A DNA stretch of 8,287 nt, taken from contig CALHST010000352.1 of the NCBI GenBank assembly GCA_938038825.1, positions 1 through 8,287 on the forward strand, given 5' to 3'. Source of the stretch: an uncultured Paracoccaceae bacterium. GTDB lineage: Bacteria; Pseudomonadota; Alphaproteobacteria; Rhodobacterales; Rhodobacteraceae. Numbering within the stretch: the stretch's first letter is position 1; every line of letters starts with the position of its first letter. The position numbers and the translations under genes are program-made. The notes beneath the pieces are model-generated. The model worked only from the letters and a program-made list of their open reading frames with translations. It did not search any database and was not told the origin of the DNA. Below are positions 1 through 5,634 of the stretch, in pieces.

Positions 1-974
1 CGAGTGCGGATTAACTCAATGGTGACACCTTGGGGCAAGGTGGCTTGCACCTCTTGCGCAATGCCTTCAACCAATTGCTGCATTTCGATGGCATCACCGG
101 AACCGGTACGATCAACACGCACCGTCACTGCCGGATTGTCCCCAACGAAATACTGACGTTCACGCGTGGGTCCTTCAAGAAGAACAGTGGCCACATCTCC
201 CACAGTCACTGTTGAGCCATCTGCACGGGTCCGCAGCACGATGGCTGCGACTTCGACCGCAGTGCGTCTTTCCGCCCCAGTGCGCACGCGCACATTGGCC
301 CCCTGCACATCGCCAGCCGGGTTTGCATCCACCTCATTGGCAATGGCGGTCGCGATTTCGGCCATTGTAATGTCATTGGCAATCAAATTAACCGACGGGA
401 CTTCGATCACCATCCGCGGGGCGGCGACACCGCGAATGGTGGTCCGCGTCACCCCATTCTGAAACAGCCGCACGACCAGCTCATCTGCAAAGTTGGCCAC
501 CTGCTCTGGTGGGACTGGCCCTGTGATCACCACATCCGTGACGCGATCCCGCCAAGCGCCGCGTCGTACAATGGGATCGTCAATCCCATCAGGCAGCGTG
601 GTCACGGCATCGACCGCATCTTGCACATCTGCGGCTGCACGCGCCATGTCCCAATCGGGTTCGAATTCAAGCTGAATGCTCGCGCGTCCCTCAAAAGATG
701 TGCTCGCGCTGCTCTCTATGCCCTCAACCGCCAACAGCGCAGGTTCCAACACCTGCACGATGCCCGCATCCACATCTTCCGCGCCTGCCCCATCCCATGT
801 GGCTGAAACGCTAACACTGTCCAAAATCACATCAGGAAAAAACTGCGCCCGCATATTGGGGATCGCAAAGAAGCCCGCCAAAAGCAGAACCAACAGCAAC
901 AGATTCGCCGCTGTGCCATGCCGGGTAAAATAGCTGAGTATGCCGCCTGCAGCACTGGGAAGTGGACGTGCCAT
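1..974 (-). CDS. RND efflux transporter permease subunit, N-terminal part (cut by left edge)
   Basis: Inner-membrane pump of a tripartite RND (HAE-type) efflux system, which would export hydrophobic or amphiphilic compounds using the proton gradient. Only the first 324 codons are in the window; the reading frame stays open to base 1. Visible: a short cytoplasmic start, a first membrane helix at about residues 22-39, then the RND hallmark 'RAQFFPDV' (42-49) followed by 'VSVSATWDGAGAEDVD', which matches the start of the porter domain in AcrB-like proteins. Residues 95-320 fit the PN1/PN2 porter subdomains. The start ATG lies 3 bp after the adaptor gene's stop codon. A G-run inside the end of that gene (982-987) can serve as ribosome binding site, so the two are almost certainly co-translated. 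The proton-relay helices and the rest of the pump lie outside, so completeness and substrate cannot be judged. Family call is confident; substrate is unknown. Confidence 0.9.
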   Translation of the reverse strand, partial: MARPLPSAAGGILSYFTRHGTAANLLLLVLLLAGFFAIPNMRAQFFPDVILDSVSVSATWDGAGAEDVDAGIVQVLEPALLAVEGIESSASTSFEGRASIQLEFEPDWDMARAAADVQDAVDAVTTLPDGIDDPIVRRGAWRDRVTDVVITGPVPPEQVANFADELVVRLFQNGVTRTTIRGVAAPRMVIEVPSVNLIANDITMAEIATAIANEVDANPAGDVQGANVRVRTGAERRTAVEVAAIVLRTRADGSTVTVGDVATVLLEGPTRERQYFVGDNPAVTVRVDRTGSGDAIEMQQLVEGIAQEVQATLPQGVTIELIRT

Positions 975-977
975 ACC

Positions 978-2441
978 TTATCCCCCCATGCGACTTTCAA
1001 GCCGGCTGACCATCTGCGCGGGCAGCTTTTCCCCTGATCCCAGCTGGGCCAAAATGCGTTCTTTGACGGCTGATGGCATCCGTTTGTTGGCCTCGACGAA
1101 GGCGATCAACTTGGCCCGGCGATCTGCGTCCAACTCAACCAATGCAGGGGCCACAGGTTTTGCGTCAACATCTTGTTTGCGCAATGGACGCACTGCAATG
1201 CCTGCCCCAAGCAAAGGAGTTCGCGCCGTGACAACTTCGCGCCCAGCCAATGTATCACCCCGCACCAAAACGTCGTTCTCTTGACGGCGCAACAGCGTCA
1301 CATCCAGGCTTTCCAAACGATCTTCATCCCCCAGCACAAGCACAGTGCCAGTGCCATCCAAAGCCGCAGCAGGAAGACGCACCACTTGCTCGATCGCGGG
1401 TTCTTCCACAGTCACCGTGACAAAATCCCCGGGCTTGAACCCTGGTGCGGCTTTTAACGTGGCAAAGACCAACCGCCCTGATTGCGCCTCACCGACCGCT
1501 GCAGACTCCCGTAAAATGCGACCTCTGGCCACCAGATCCACACCTGCGACGTCCAGCGTTGCCTCAATCGGCAAAAATGACAGCCGCCCGCCATCCCCCA
1601 AAAGTCGTGCATATTGCGCAGTTGACAACCGAAACGACACTTCCAAAGCATTCGGATCAATTACTGTCGCCAATTGCTCGTTTACAGACACCAAACGCCC
1701 CTGGGTCAACGCCACGTCGCTCAGTGCGCCATCAAAGGGCGATACCACTACTGTGTCGGACACTTTGCGCTCTGCCTCCACCAAAGCAATCTTTGCCCGC
1801 GTCAATTGAGTGGCGGCCTGTGCAATCCGCGCTTCCGCCTGCGTCACGGCTTGCCTGCGCGACAAAACTGCCTGCCCTGCCGCCGCAACGGTCAGCTCTG
1901 CCGCTTCCACGGCCGCTGCAGTGCCAACCCCGCGGGTTGCAAGATCTTGCTGGCGTTCCAGCGCTTTGACTTGCAAAGCCTCTTGTGAAACCGCTGCAGC
2001 CAGATCATCCTTGGCCAAGGCAAGACCCGCTTCGGCGTCGCGCACTTCCGCTTCTGCATCCGCCAAATCCGCCGCCACACGGTCGCGCGCCAGTTCCGCA
2101 TCAATCGGGTCAATGCGCAACAATACTTCGCCTTCGCGTACCGCGCCACCTTCTACAAAGCTTTGCGACATATGCACGATCCGGCCCGTGCTGGCGGATC
2201 TCAGTTCTAGTGTGCGTTGCGCGCGCACTTCGCCAAAAGCCTTAAGCACCGGCACTTCACGGCTCAGCTGCGCAGTCACAACACCCACCGCAAACACGCG
2301 TTCGCGCACTGTGGGCTGGCGCGGCTCTTCGCCCAGACGCGCCGTCATCGCGACGTAAACACCGTTTCCGGCATATGCCAAAAGACCCAGCGTCACCGCT
2401 GCCAAAAACAAACCCAACAAAGATTGCCGTAAAAACCGCAT
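978..2441 (-). CDS. RND efflux periplasmic adaptor (membrane fusion protein, HlyD/AcrA-like)
   Basis: Adaptor linking the inner-membrane RND pump to an outer-membrane channel, anchored in the inner membrane and extending into the periplasm. The 487-aa protein has an N-terminal membrane helix (about 7-30) with no lipobox cysteine, so it is probably a signal anchor rather than a lipoprotein. A first lipoyl half (about 80-112, 'STGRIVHM', 'VREGEVLLRIDP') is followed by a long Ala/Glu-rich coiled-coil hairpin (about 113-228). The second lipoyl half follows ('VVVSPFDGALSDVALTQGRLV', 231-251), then a beta-barrel (about 265-345) and a membrane-proximal domain (about 350-420). Residues about 436-487 form a charged, helix-prone C-terminal extension not typical of AcrA. 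The start ATG has GAAGGGG 8 nt upstream (2450-2456). It is followed after 3 bp by the RND permease gene. No outer-membrane factor gene is in view. Confidence 0.93.
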   Translation of the reverse strand: MRFLRQSLLGLFLAAVTLGLLAYAGNGVYVAMTARLGEEPRQPTVRERVFAVGVVTAQLSREVPVLKAFGEVRAQRTLELRSASTGRIVHMSQSFVEGGAVREGEVLLRIDPIDAELARDRVAADLADAEAEVRDAEAGLALAKDDLAAAVSQEALQVKALERQQDLATRGVGTAAAVEAAELTVAAAGQAVLSRRQAVTQAEARIAQAATQLTRAKIALVEAERKVSDTVVVSPFDGALSDVALTQGRLVSVNEQLATVIDPNALEVSFRLSTAQYARLLGDGGRLSFLPIEATLDVAGVDLVARGRILRESAAVGEAQSGRLVFATLKAAPGFKPGDFVTVTVEEPAIEQVVRLPAAALDGTGTVLVLGDEDRLESLDVTLLRRQENDVLVRGDTLAGREVVTARTPLLGAGIAVRPLRKQDVDAKPVAPALVELDADRRAKLIAFVEANKRMPSAVKERILAQLGSGEKLPAQMVSRLESRMGG

Positions 2442-2470
2442 TCACGAGGCCCCTTCAATGGCGATACTGC

Positions 2471-2487
2471 CATATCACTAAGATATG
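2471..2487. promoter_or_regulatory. Palindrome, possible repressor operator before the efflux genes
   Basis: A perfect inverted repeat CATATC-actaa-GATATG (6-bp arms, 5-bp spacer) lies 30 bp upstream of the adaptor start codon and overlaps the -10 element of a candidate promoter. RND pumps are often controlled by TetR- or MarR-type repressors binding such symmetric sites, but no regulator gene is in the window. The palindrome is seen directly; the operator role is inference. Confidence 0.35.
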
Positions 2488-2507
2488 CCCGACTGGAAAA
2501 AGTCCAA
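2480..2507 (-). promoter_or_regulatory. Weak candidate promoter for the efflux pump genes
   Basis: On the minus strand, TTGGAC (2507-2502) and TATCTT (2485-2480) are separated by 16 bp and point at the adaptor gene. The match to sigma70 consensus is only moderate (3/6 and 4/6). The -10 element lies within the 17-bp palindrome. Support comes mainly from position and from the hairpin that may end moaB transcription just upstream. Confidence 0.3.
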
Positions 2508-2525
2508 CTCACAAGAGCTTTAACG

Positions 2526-2542
2526 GATAAATCTGATAAATC
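2526..2542. repeat. Tandem direct repeat GATAAATC x2
   Basis: Two copies of the 8-mer GATAAATC sit back to back with a period of 9 (2526-2533 and 2535-2542), directly after the hairpin at the moaB end. On the transcribed (minus) strand they read as GATTTATC repeats and supply a U-rich tail behind that hairpin. Role unknown; they could be part of the terminator or a small binding site. Confidence 0.4.
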
Positions 2543-2567
2543 CGTCGAAAAACGATCACTTTCGACG
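2543..2567 (-). terminator. Hairpin at the moaB stop codon, possible terminator
   Basis: CGTCGAAA (2543-2550) and TTTCGACG (2560-2567) form a perfect 8-bp inverted repeat with a 9-nt loop. On the minus strand it begins in the last codons of moaB, and the TGA stop lies at the stem/loop edge. The following sequence, GATTTATCAGATTTATCC, is U-rich but not an unbroken U-run, and the stem is only half GC. An intrinsic terminator or an mRNA-stabilising 3' hairpin are both possible. Confidence 0.4.
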
Positions 2568-3098
2568 CTTATGCTCTTCCAAACGCGGAAAAATTTCGAC
2601 GAAATTGCAAGGACGATGGCGATAATCTAGCTGTTTGACCAAAATTTCGTCCCACGCGTCTTTGCACGCGCCTGTGGACCCCGGCAACGCAAACAAATAC
2701 GTGCCCCCTGCAACCCCTGCGGTCGCACGGCTTTGCACCGCAGACGTCCCGATTTTGGTCATCGACACCATCGTGAACACAGTACCAAAAGCCGTGATTT
2801 CCTTTTCATACACGTCCTTGTGCGCTTCTACCGTGACATCCCGACCCGTCAGGCCTGTGCCACCGGTGGACATCACAACATCGACGTCTTTGTCATTGAT
2901 CCAGGCCCGCAATTGCCCTGCAATCTTATCGCGATCATCTGTCACCATGGCACGCGCAGCCAATACGTGGCCCGCATCTGTCAATCGCGCGACCAATGTG
3001 TCACCAGACCGATCATCATCAGGGCCACGCGTGTCGCTCACACTCAACACGGCAATACGTACCGGGATGAACTCCCGCGTGTCATCAAGTCGACTCAT
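2556..3098 (-). CDS. moaB: Molybdenum cofactor biosynthesis protein MoaB (MogA/MoaB family)
   Basis: MoaB/MogA-family protein of molybdopterin handling. MogA enzymes adenylylate molybdopterin before metal insertion; the exact role of MoaB in bacteria that also have MogA is less clear. The 180-aa product aligns from memory along the length of E. coli MoaB (170 aa): 'FIPVRIAVLSVSDTRG' (10-25), the pterin/ATP-binding 'STGGTGLTGRD' (77-87), 'GTSAVQSRATAGVA' (117-130), 'ALPGSTGACKDAW' (137-149) and 'RPCNF' (162-166). The start at 3098 is chosen over an in-frame upstream start at 3224 because it gives the family length, has a GGAGGG ribosome binding site (3102-3107), and overlaps the upstream gene's stop as ATGA. 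Co-transcribed with the uracil-DNA glycosylase. No other molybdenum cofactor gene is nearby. Confidence 0.93.
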   Translation of the reverse strand: MSRLDDTREFIPVRIAVLSVSDTRGPDDDRSGDTLVARLTDAGHVLAARAMVTDDRDKIAGQLRAWINDKDVDVVMSTGGTGLTGRDVTVEAHKDVYEKEITAFGTVFTMVSMTKIGTSAVQSRATAGVAGGTYLFALPGSTGACKDAWDEILVKQLDYRHRPCNFVEIFPRLEEHKRRK

Positions 3099-3859
3099 AA
3101 ACCCTCCAACCGTGCCTTGACCGCAAGCAAATCCGCCCAAGTATCGCGCTTTGCGATTGGGTTGCGCAGCAAATAGGCGGGATGAAACATCGGCATCGCC
3201 GGGCGGCCATCCGCTGTGTCCCAAGACCCACGCAATCGCGTGATGCCCCGCTTACCCAACAAAGCCTGACAGGAAATATTGCCCATCACGATCAATACCT
3301 CTGGTGCCGCAAGCGCGATATGGCGGCTTAAAAACGGCGCCATCATCGCAATTTCTTCCGGTTTCGGGTCCCTGTTCTGAGGAGGACGCCATGGCAGAAC
3401 ATTGGTGATGTACACAGACTCTGCACGCGACAGCCCAATCGCGCCCAACATGCGATCCAACAACTGCCCCGCACGCCCCACAAAGGGACGCCCTTCCCGG
3501 TCTTCATCGCGCCCCGGCGCTTCTCCGACAACCATCACCCGCGCGCCCGGCACACCATCGCTGAACACCAGATTTCGGGCGCCCCTCTGCAACTCACAAT
3601 GGGGATACATCCCGATCGCGGTGCGCAGCGCATCCAAATCCTGCACCCCAGCCGCCATCGACACAGCTTCGCCAACAACATCCGGCCCTTTTGGCGCAGA
3701 AACCGAACTTTCCGCCGCCACATCAGCAACCTTCGGCTTGGCCCGAACGGCGTCCAAAGCAAACCGATCCAACGGCCCATCCAGCATCGCTTCATCCGCA
3801 CCCAGCTCTACCTGCCAAGCCAATGTCGCCAACGCGCTATGAAACTCACCCGAATCCAT
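3095..3859 (-). CDS. Uracil-DNA glycosylase, family 4-like (UDGa type), Fe-S cysteines mostly missing
   Basis: Base-excision repair enzyme expected to remove uracil arising from cytosine deamination. The 254-aa protein has an unconserved N-terminal stretch of about 75 residues, then the superfamily core: motif A 'GEAPGRDEDREGRPFVGRAG' (112-131), 'NVLPWRPPQNRDP' (153-165), and motif B 'HPAYLLRNP' (226-234), the leucine-loop region. Family-4 enzymes normally carry four cysteines binding a [4Fe-4S] cluster. Here only C88 ('PHCEL') sits at an expected place. The position usually Cys in 'VLKCRPPxNR' is Trp157, and the one usually Cys in 'EEIxxCxPFL' is Met173 in 'EEIAMMAPFL'. I recall similar cysteine-poor homologues in other alphaproteobacteria, so this is probably a lineage variant rather than decay. 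Start ATG at 3859 lies at the divergent spacer; its ribosome binding site is weak (TGAGG). The stop overlaps moaB by 4 bp. Confidence 0.88.
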   Translation of the reverse strand: MDSGEFHSALATLAWQVELGADEAMLDGPLDRFALDAVRAKPKVADVAAESSVSAPKGPDVVGEAVSMAAGVQDLDALRTAIGMYPHCELQRGARNLVFSDGVPGARVMVVGEAPGRDEDREGRPFVGRAGQLLDRMLGAIGLSRAESVYITNVLPWRPPQNRDPKPEEIAMMAPFLSRHIALAAPEVLIVMGNISCQALLGKRGITRLRGSWDTADGRPAMPMFHPAYLLRNPIAKRDTWADLLAVKARLEGL

Positions 3860-3927
3860 GCCTCATACCTACCGCACTCCCGCTCAGAAGAAACGCCCCC
3901 TCCTTCTTTTTGCTCTAAATATCCTCC

Positions 3928-3999
3928 GGGGGTTTGGGGGTGGAAAACCCCCAAGGCGCGCGCGGCCCCGCGCAAATCCATCATACGCGGCGCAGCCGC
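3928..3999. repeat. Cluster of three GC-rich hairpins between divergent operons
   Basis: Three inverted repeats lie in a row in the 216-bp spacer. (1) TTGGGGGT (3934-3941) pairs with ACCCCCAA (3947-3954) around a GGAAA loop; a further GGGGG at 3928-3932 could compete for the same C-run. (2) GCGCG (3960-3964) pairs with CGCGC (3969-3973), loop GCCC. (3) GCGGC (3987-3991) pairs with GCCGC (3995-3999), loop GCA. Just left is the AT-rich 'CTCTAAATATCCTCC'. No U-run follows on either strand, so they are not classic terminators. From memory, 'AAATATCC..GGGGGTTTGGGGG..CCCCC' arrangements recur between genes in Rhodobacterales, so this may be one copy of a dispersed element. Confidence 0.6.
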
Positions 4000-4020
4000 A
4001 CCGCAATCCTCCAGCCTGTC

Positions 4021-4049
4021 TGGACACCCAAGCTACGGATTTCTATAAC
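4021..4049 (+). promoter_or_regulatory. Sigma70-type promoter of the pyrB operon
   Basis: TGGACA (4021-4026, 5/6 to TTGACA) and TATAAC (4044-4049, 5/6 to TATAAT) are spaced by 17 bp, the optimum. Transcription would start near 4056, leaving a leader of about 20 nt that contains the GGAG ribosome binding site (4065-4068) 7 nt before the pyrB ATG. So short a leader leaves no room for a UTP-sensing attenuator of the enterobacterial pyrBI type. Control would have to act at the promoter or on the enzyme. Confidence 0.65.
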
Positions 4050-4075
4050 CCCGCCAACACGTGCGGAGCCCACAC

Positions 4076-5023
4076 ATGACCTTCCATCAGACCCATCTTC
4101 TTGGCATCGAAGCGCTGCGCCCCGAGGAAATAACAACCCTTCTTGATCTCGCAGACCGGTATGTGGACCTCTCGCGCGGGGAAACCAAGCACACCGATGT
4201 GCTTGCGGGCCTCACCCAGATCAACATGTTTTTCGAAAATTCGACCCGCACCCAAGCCTCGTTTGAATTGGCCGGCAAACGGCTTGGCGCAGATGTTATG
4301 AACATGGCGATGCAAGCCTCGTCGATCAAAAAGGGCGAAACTCTGATCGACACAGCCCTGACATTGAATGCCATGCAGCCCGATCTGCTGGTTGTGCGCC
4401 ATCCCAATTCCGGCGCCGTCGATCTTTTGGCCCAAAAAGTGCATTGCGCAGTCCTGAACGCCGGGGATGGTCGCCACGAACACCCGACCCAAGCCTTGCT
4501 GGATGCGTTGACCATTCGCCGGGCCAAGGGACGTCTTCACCGTCTGAATATCGCCATCTGTGGTGATATCGCCCATTCCCGCGTGGCGCGTTCGAACTTG
4601 ATCTTGCTGGGTAAGATGGAAAACCGTGTGCGCTTGATTGGCCCTCCCACCCTGCTACCAGCTGGCATTCAGGAATTCGGGGTCGAGGTGTATGACGACA
4701 TGACCGAAGGCCTGAAAGACGTCGACGTCGTCATGATGCTGCGGCTTCAAAAGGAACGCATGGATGGCGGCTTTATCCCGTCTGAACGAGAATACTATCA
4801 CCGCTATGGTCTGGACGAGGCCAAACTCTCGCATGCAAAAGACGATGCCATCGTGATGCATCCCGGCCCCATGAACCGCGGTGTCGAAATTGACGGCACA
4901 ATCGCAGATGACATCAACCGCTCTGTCATCCAAGATCAGGTGGAAATGGGTGTAGCCGTGCGCATGGCGGCAATGGATCTGCTGGCTCAGAACCTGCGCG
5001 CCCGCCGGGCCAACGCCGCATGA
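4076..5023 (+). CDS. pyrB: Aspartate carbamoyltransferase catalytic subunit
   Basis: Catalyses the committed step of pyrimidine synthesis in the cytosol: carbamoyl phosphate + L-aspartate to N-carbamoyl-L-aspartate + phosphate. The 315-aa length is normal for the family. Carbamoyl-phosphate site 'FFENSTRTQASFE' (52-64, S56-T57-R58-T59), the mobile-loop lysine region 'SSIKKGET' (82-89), 'RHP' (108-110), 'HPTQALLDAL' (136-145), 'GDIAHSRVARS' (163-173), the aspartate-binding 'MLRLQKERM' (221-229) and 'MHPGPMNRGVEI' (261-272) are all present, so it should be active. The start at 4076 is preferred over an in-frame GTG at 4061 because GGAG lies 7 nt upstream and MTFHQTHLLGIEAL matches the family N-terminus. 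First gene of the operon. No pyrI regulatory subunit follows; a pseudo-dihydroorotase does, pointing to a PyrB/PyrC'-type holoenzyme. Confidence 0.97.
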   Translation: MTFHQTHLLGIEALRPEEITTLLDLADRYVDLSRGETKHTDVLAGLTQINMFFENSTRTQASFELAGKRLGADVMNMAMQASSIKKGETLIDTALTLNAMQPDLLVVRHPNSGAVDLLAQKVHCAVLNAGDGRHEHPTQALLDALTIRRAKGRLHRLNIAICGDIAHSRVARSNLILLGKMENRVRLIGPPTLLPAGIQEFGVEVYDDMTEGLKDVDVVMMLRLQKERMDGGFIPSEREYYHRYGLDEAKLSHAKDDAIVMHPGPMNRGVEIDGTIADDINRSVIQDQVEMGVAVRMAAMDLLAQNLRARRANAA

Positions 5024-5541
5024 CCCTGAACGTCGAACCCAATGAACGCGGATTGGTCCGTGTTTTTGCTTTGTCGATGACAGAGGACGAGGCCAAGGCT
5101 CTCCAGAACAGCAAAGATCCGAAAATTCTGGGGCGGGACTCCATCGACGCCACTTTTGTCGAAATCTTCCCGGTCTCTGATCTTGAACAGCTTGGGGTTG
5201 CCGGATACCTCGCCACAGGGTGCGGGATAGACCCCACTCAGATCGAACCCGACAAAGCCAAACTCAATCAGCTGGACGGCTGGGTCATGATCGTTTTTTC
5301 GCGCGCCTTCAATGGCGCGGCAACCACCTTGAAACCTGCACCACAACTCACCTTGATTGGCACCTATGCCGAACCCGGCGTTGATTGGTCTGACAAAACC
5401 ACTTTGACCAGCGACGCCGCGACGACACCCGCCAAATCCCGCAAGACACCGTCAGACGCGGCCATGTCTGGGCGAATCGCCATGATTGCGTTGCTCGTGA
5501 TCTTTGCGCTCACCTTTATGCTGGTGTGGATCGCAGCCTAA
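5020..5541 (+). CDS. Uncharacterised protein with C-terminal membrane anchor, between pyrB and the pyrC homologue
   Basis: Function not recognised. The 173-aa product has a soluble N-terminal part of about 120 residues with a mixed alpha/beta look ('RGLVRVFALSMTEDEAKAL' at 10-28, 'DATFVEIFPVSDLEQLGVAG' at 43-62, 'LDGWVMIVFSRAF' at 85-97). A Thr/Ser/Ala/Lys-rich linker (about 126-149) leads to one hydrophobic helix at about 152-172 ending in 'VWIAA' at the C-terminus. There is no signal peptide, so a tail-anchored inner-membrane protein with its main domain in the cytosol is the likeliest topology. ATG overlaps the pyrB stop as ATGA, implying translational coupling; 93 bp separate it from the pyrC homologue. 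From memory, similar proteins occur beside pyrB in related Rhodobacteraceae; no activity is known to me. A structural or localising role for the ATCase complex is only a guess. Confidence 0.85.
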   Translation: MTLNVEPNERGLVRVFALSMTEDEAKALQNSKDPKILGRDSIDATFVEIFPVSDLEQLGVAGYLATGCGIDPTQIEPDKAKLNQLDGWVMIVFSRAFNGAATTLKPAPQLTLIGTYAEPGVDWSDKTTLTSDAATTPAKSRKTPSDAAMSGRIAMIALLVIFALTFMLVWIAA

Positions 5542-5634
5542 ACGCCCCCCACACAAAACGTGCAAGCACCGCGACACTGGACAAGCGGTCATCCTTGCAT
5601 CAAACCCAAACAAGACTGAATAAACCGGCTTGCC

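Noticed and set aside
978..2445. Several plus-strand open frames of 70-180 codons opposite the adaptor gene
   Set aside because: Their composition (Ser/Ala/Arg/Pro-rich) is that of a shadow frame, and the minus-strand product is a full, motif-bearing adaptor.
3099..3224. Upstream in-frame start for moaB giving 222 residues
   Set aside because: The extra 42 residues lie inside the glycosylase gene and do not match the family. The ATG at 3098 has a GGAGGG site and gives normal length.
3928..3954. Hairpin read as an intrinsic terminator or pyrBI-like attenuator, or the G-runs as a G-quadruplex
   Set aside because: No U-run follows on either strand, the predicted transcript start lies downstream of it, and there are only two G5 runs plus GG rather than four solid runs.
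4061..4075. GTG start for pyrB at 4061
   Set aside because: It would put the GGAG ribosome binding site inside the gene and add five non-family residues.
5542..5634. Promoter before the pyrC homologue (TTGCAT-17-GAATAA)
   Set aside because: Both boxes match poorly, and genes on each side are in the same direction only 93 bp apart. Read-through from the pyrB promoter is sufficient.
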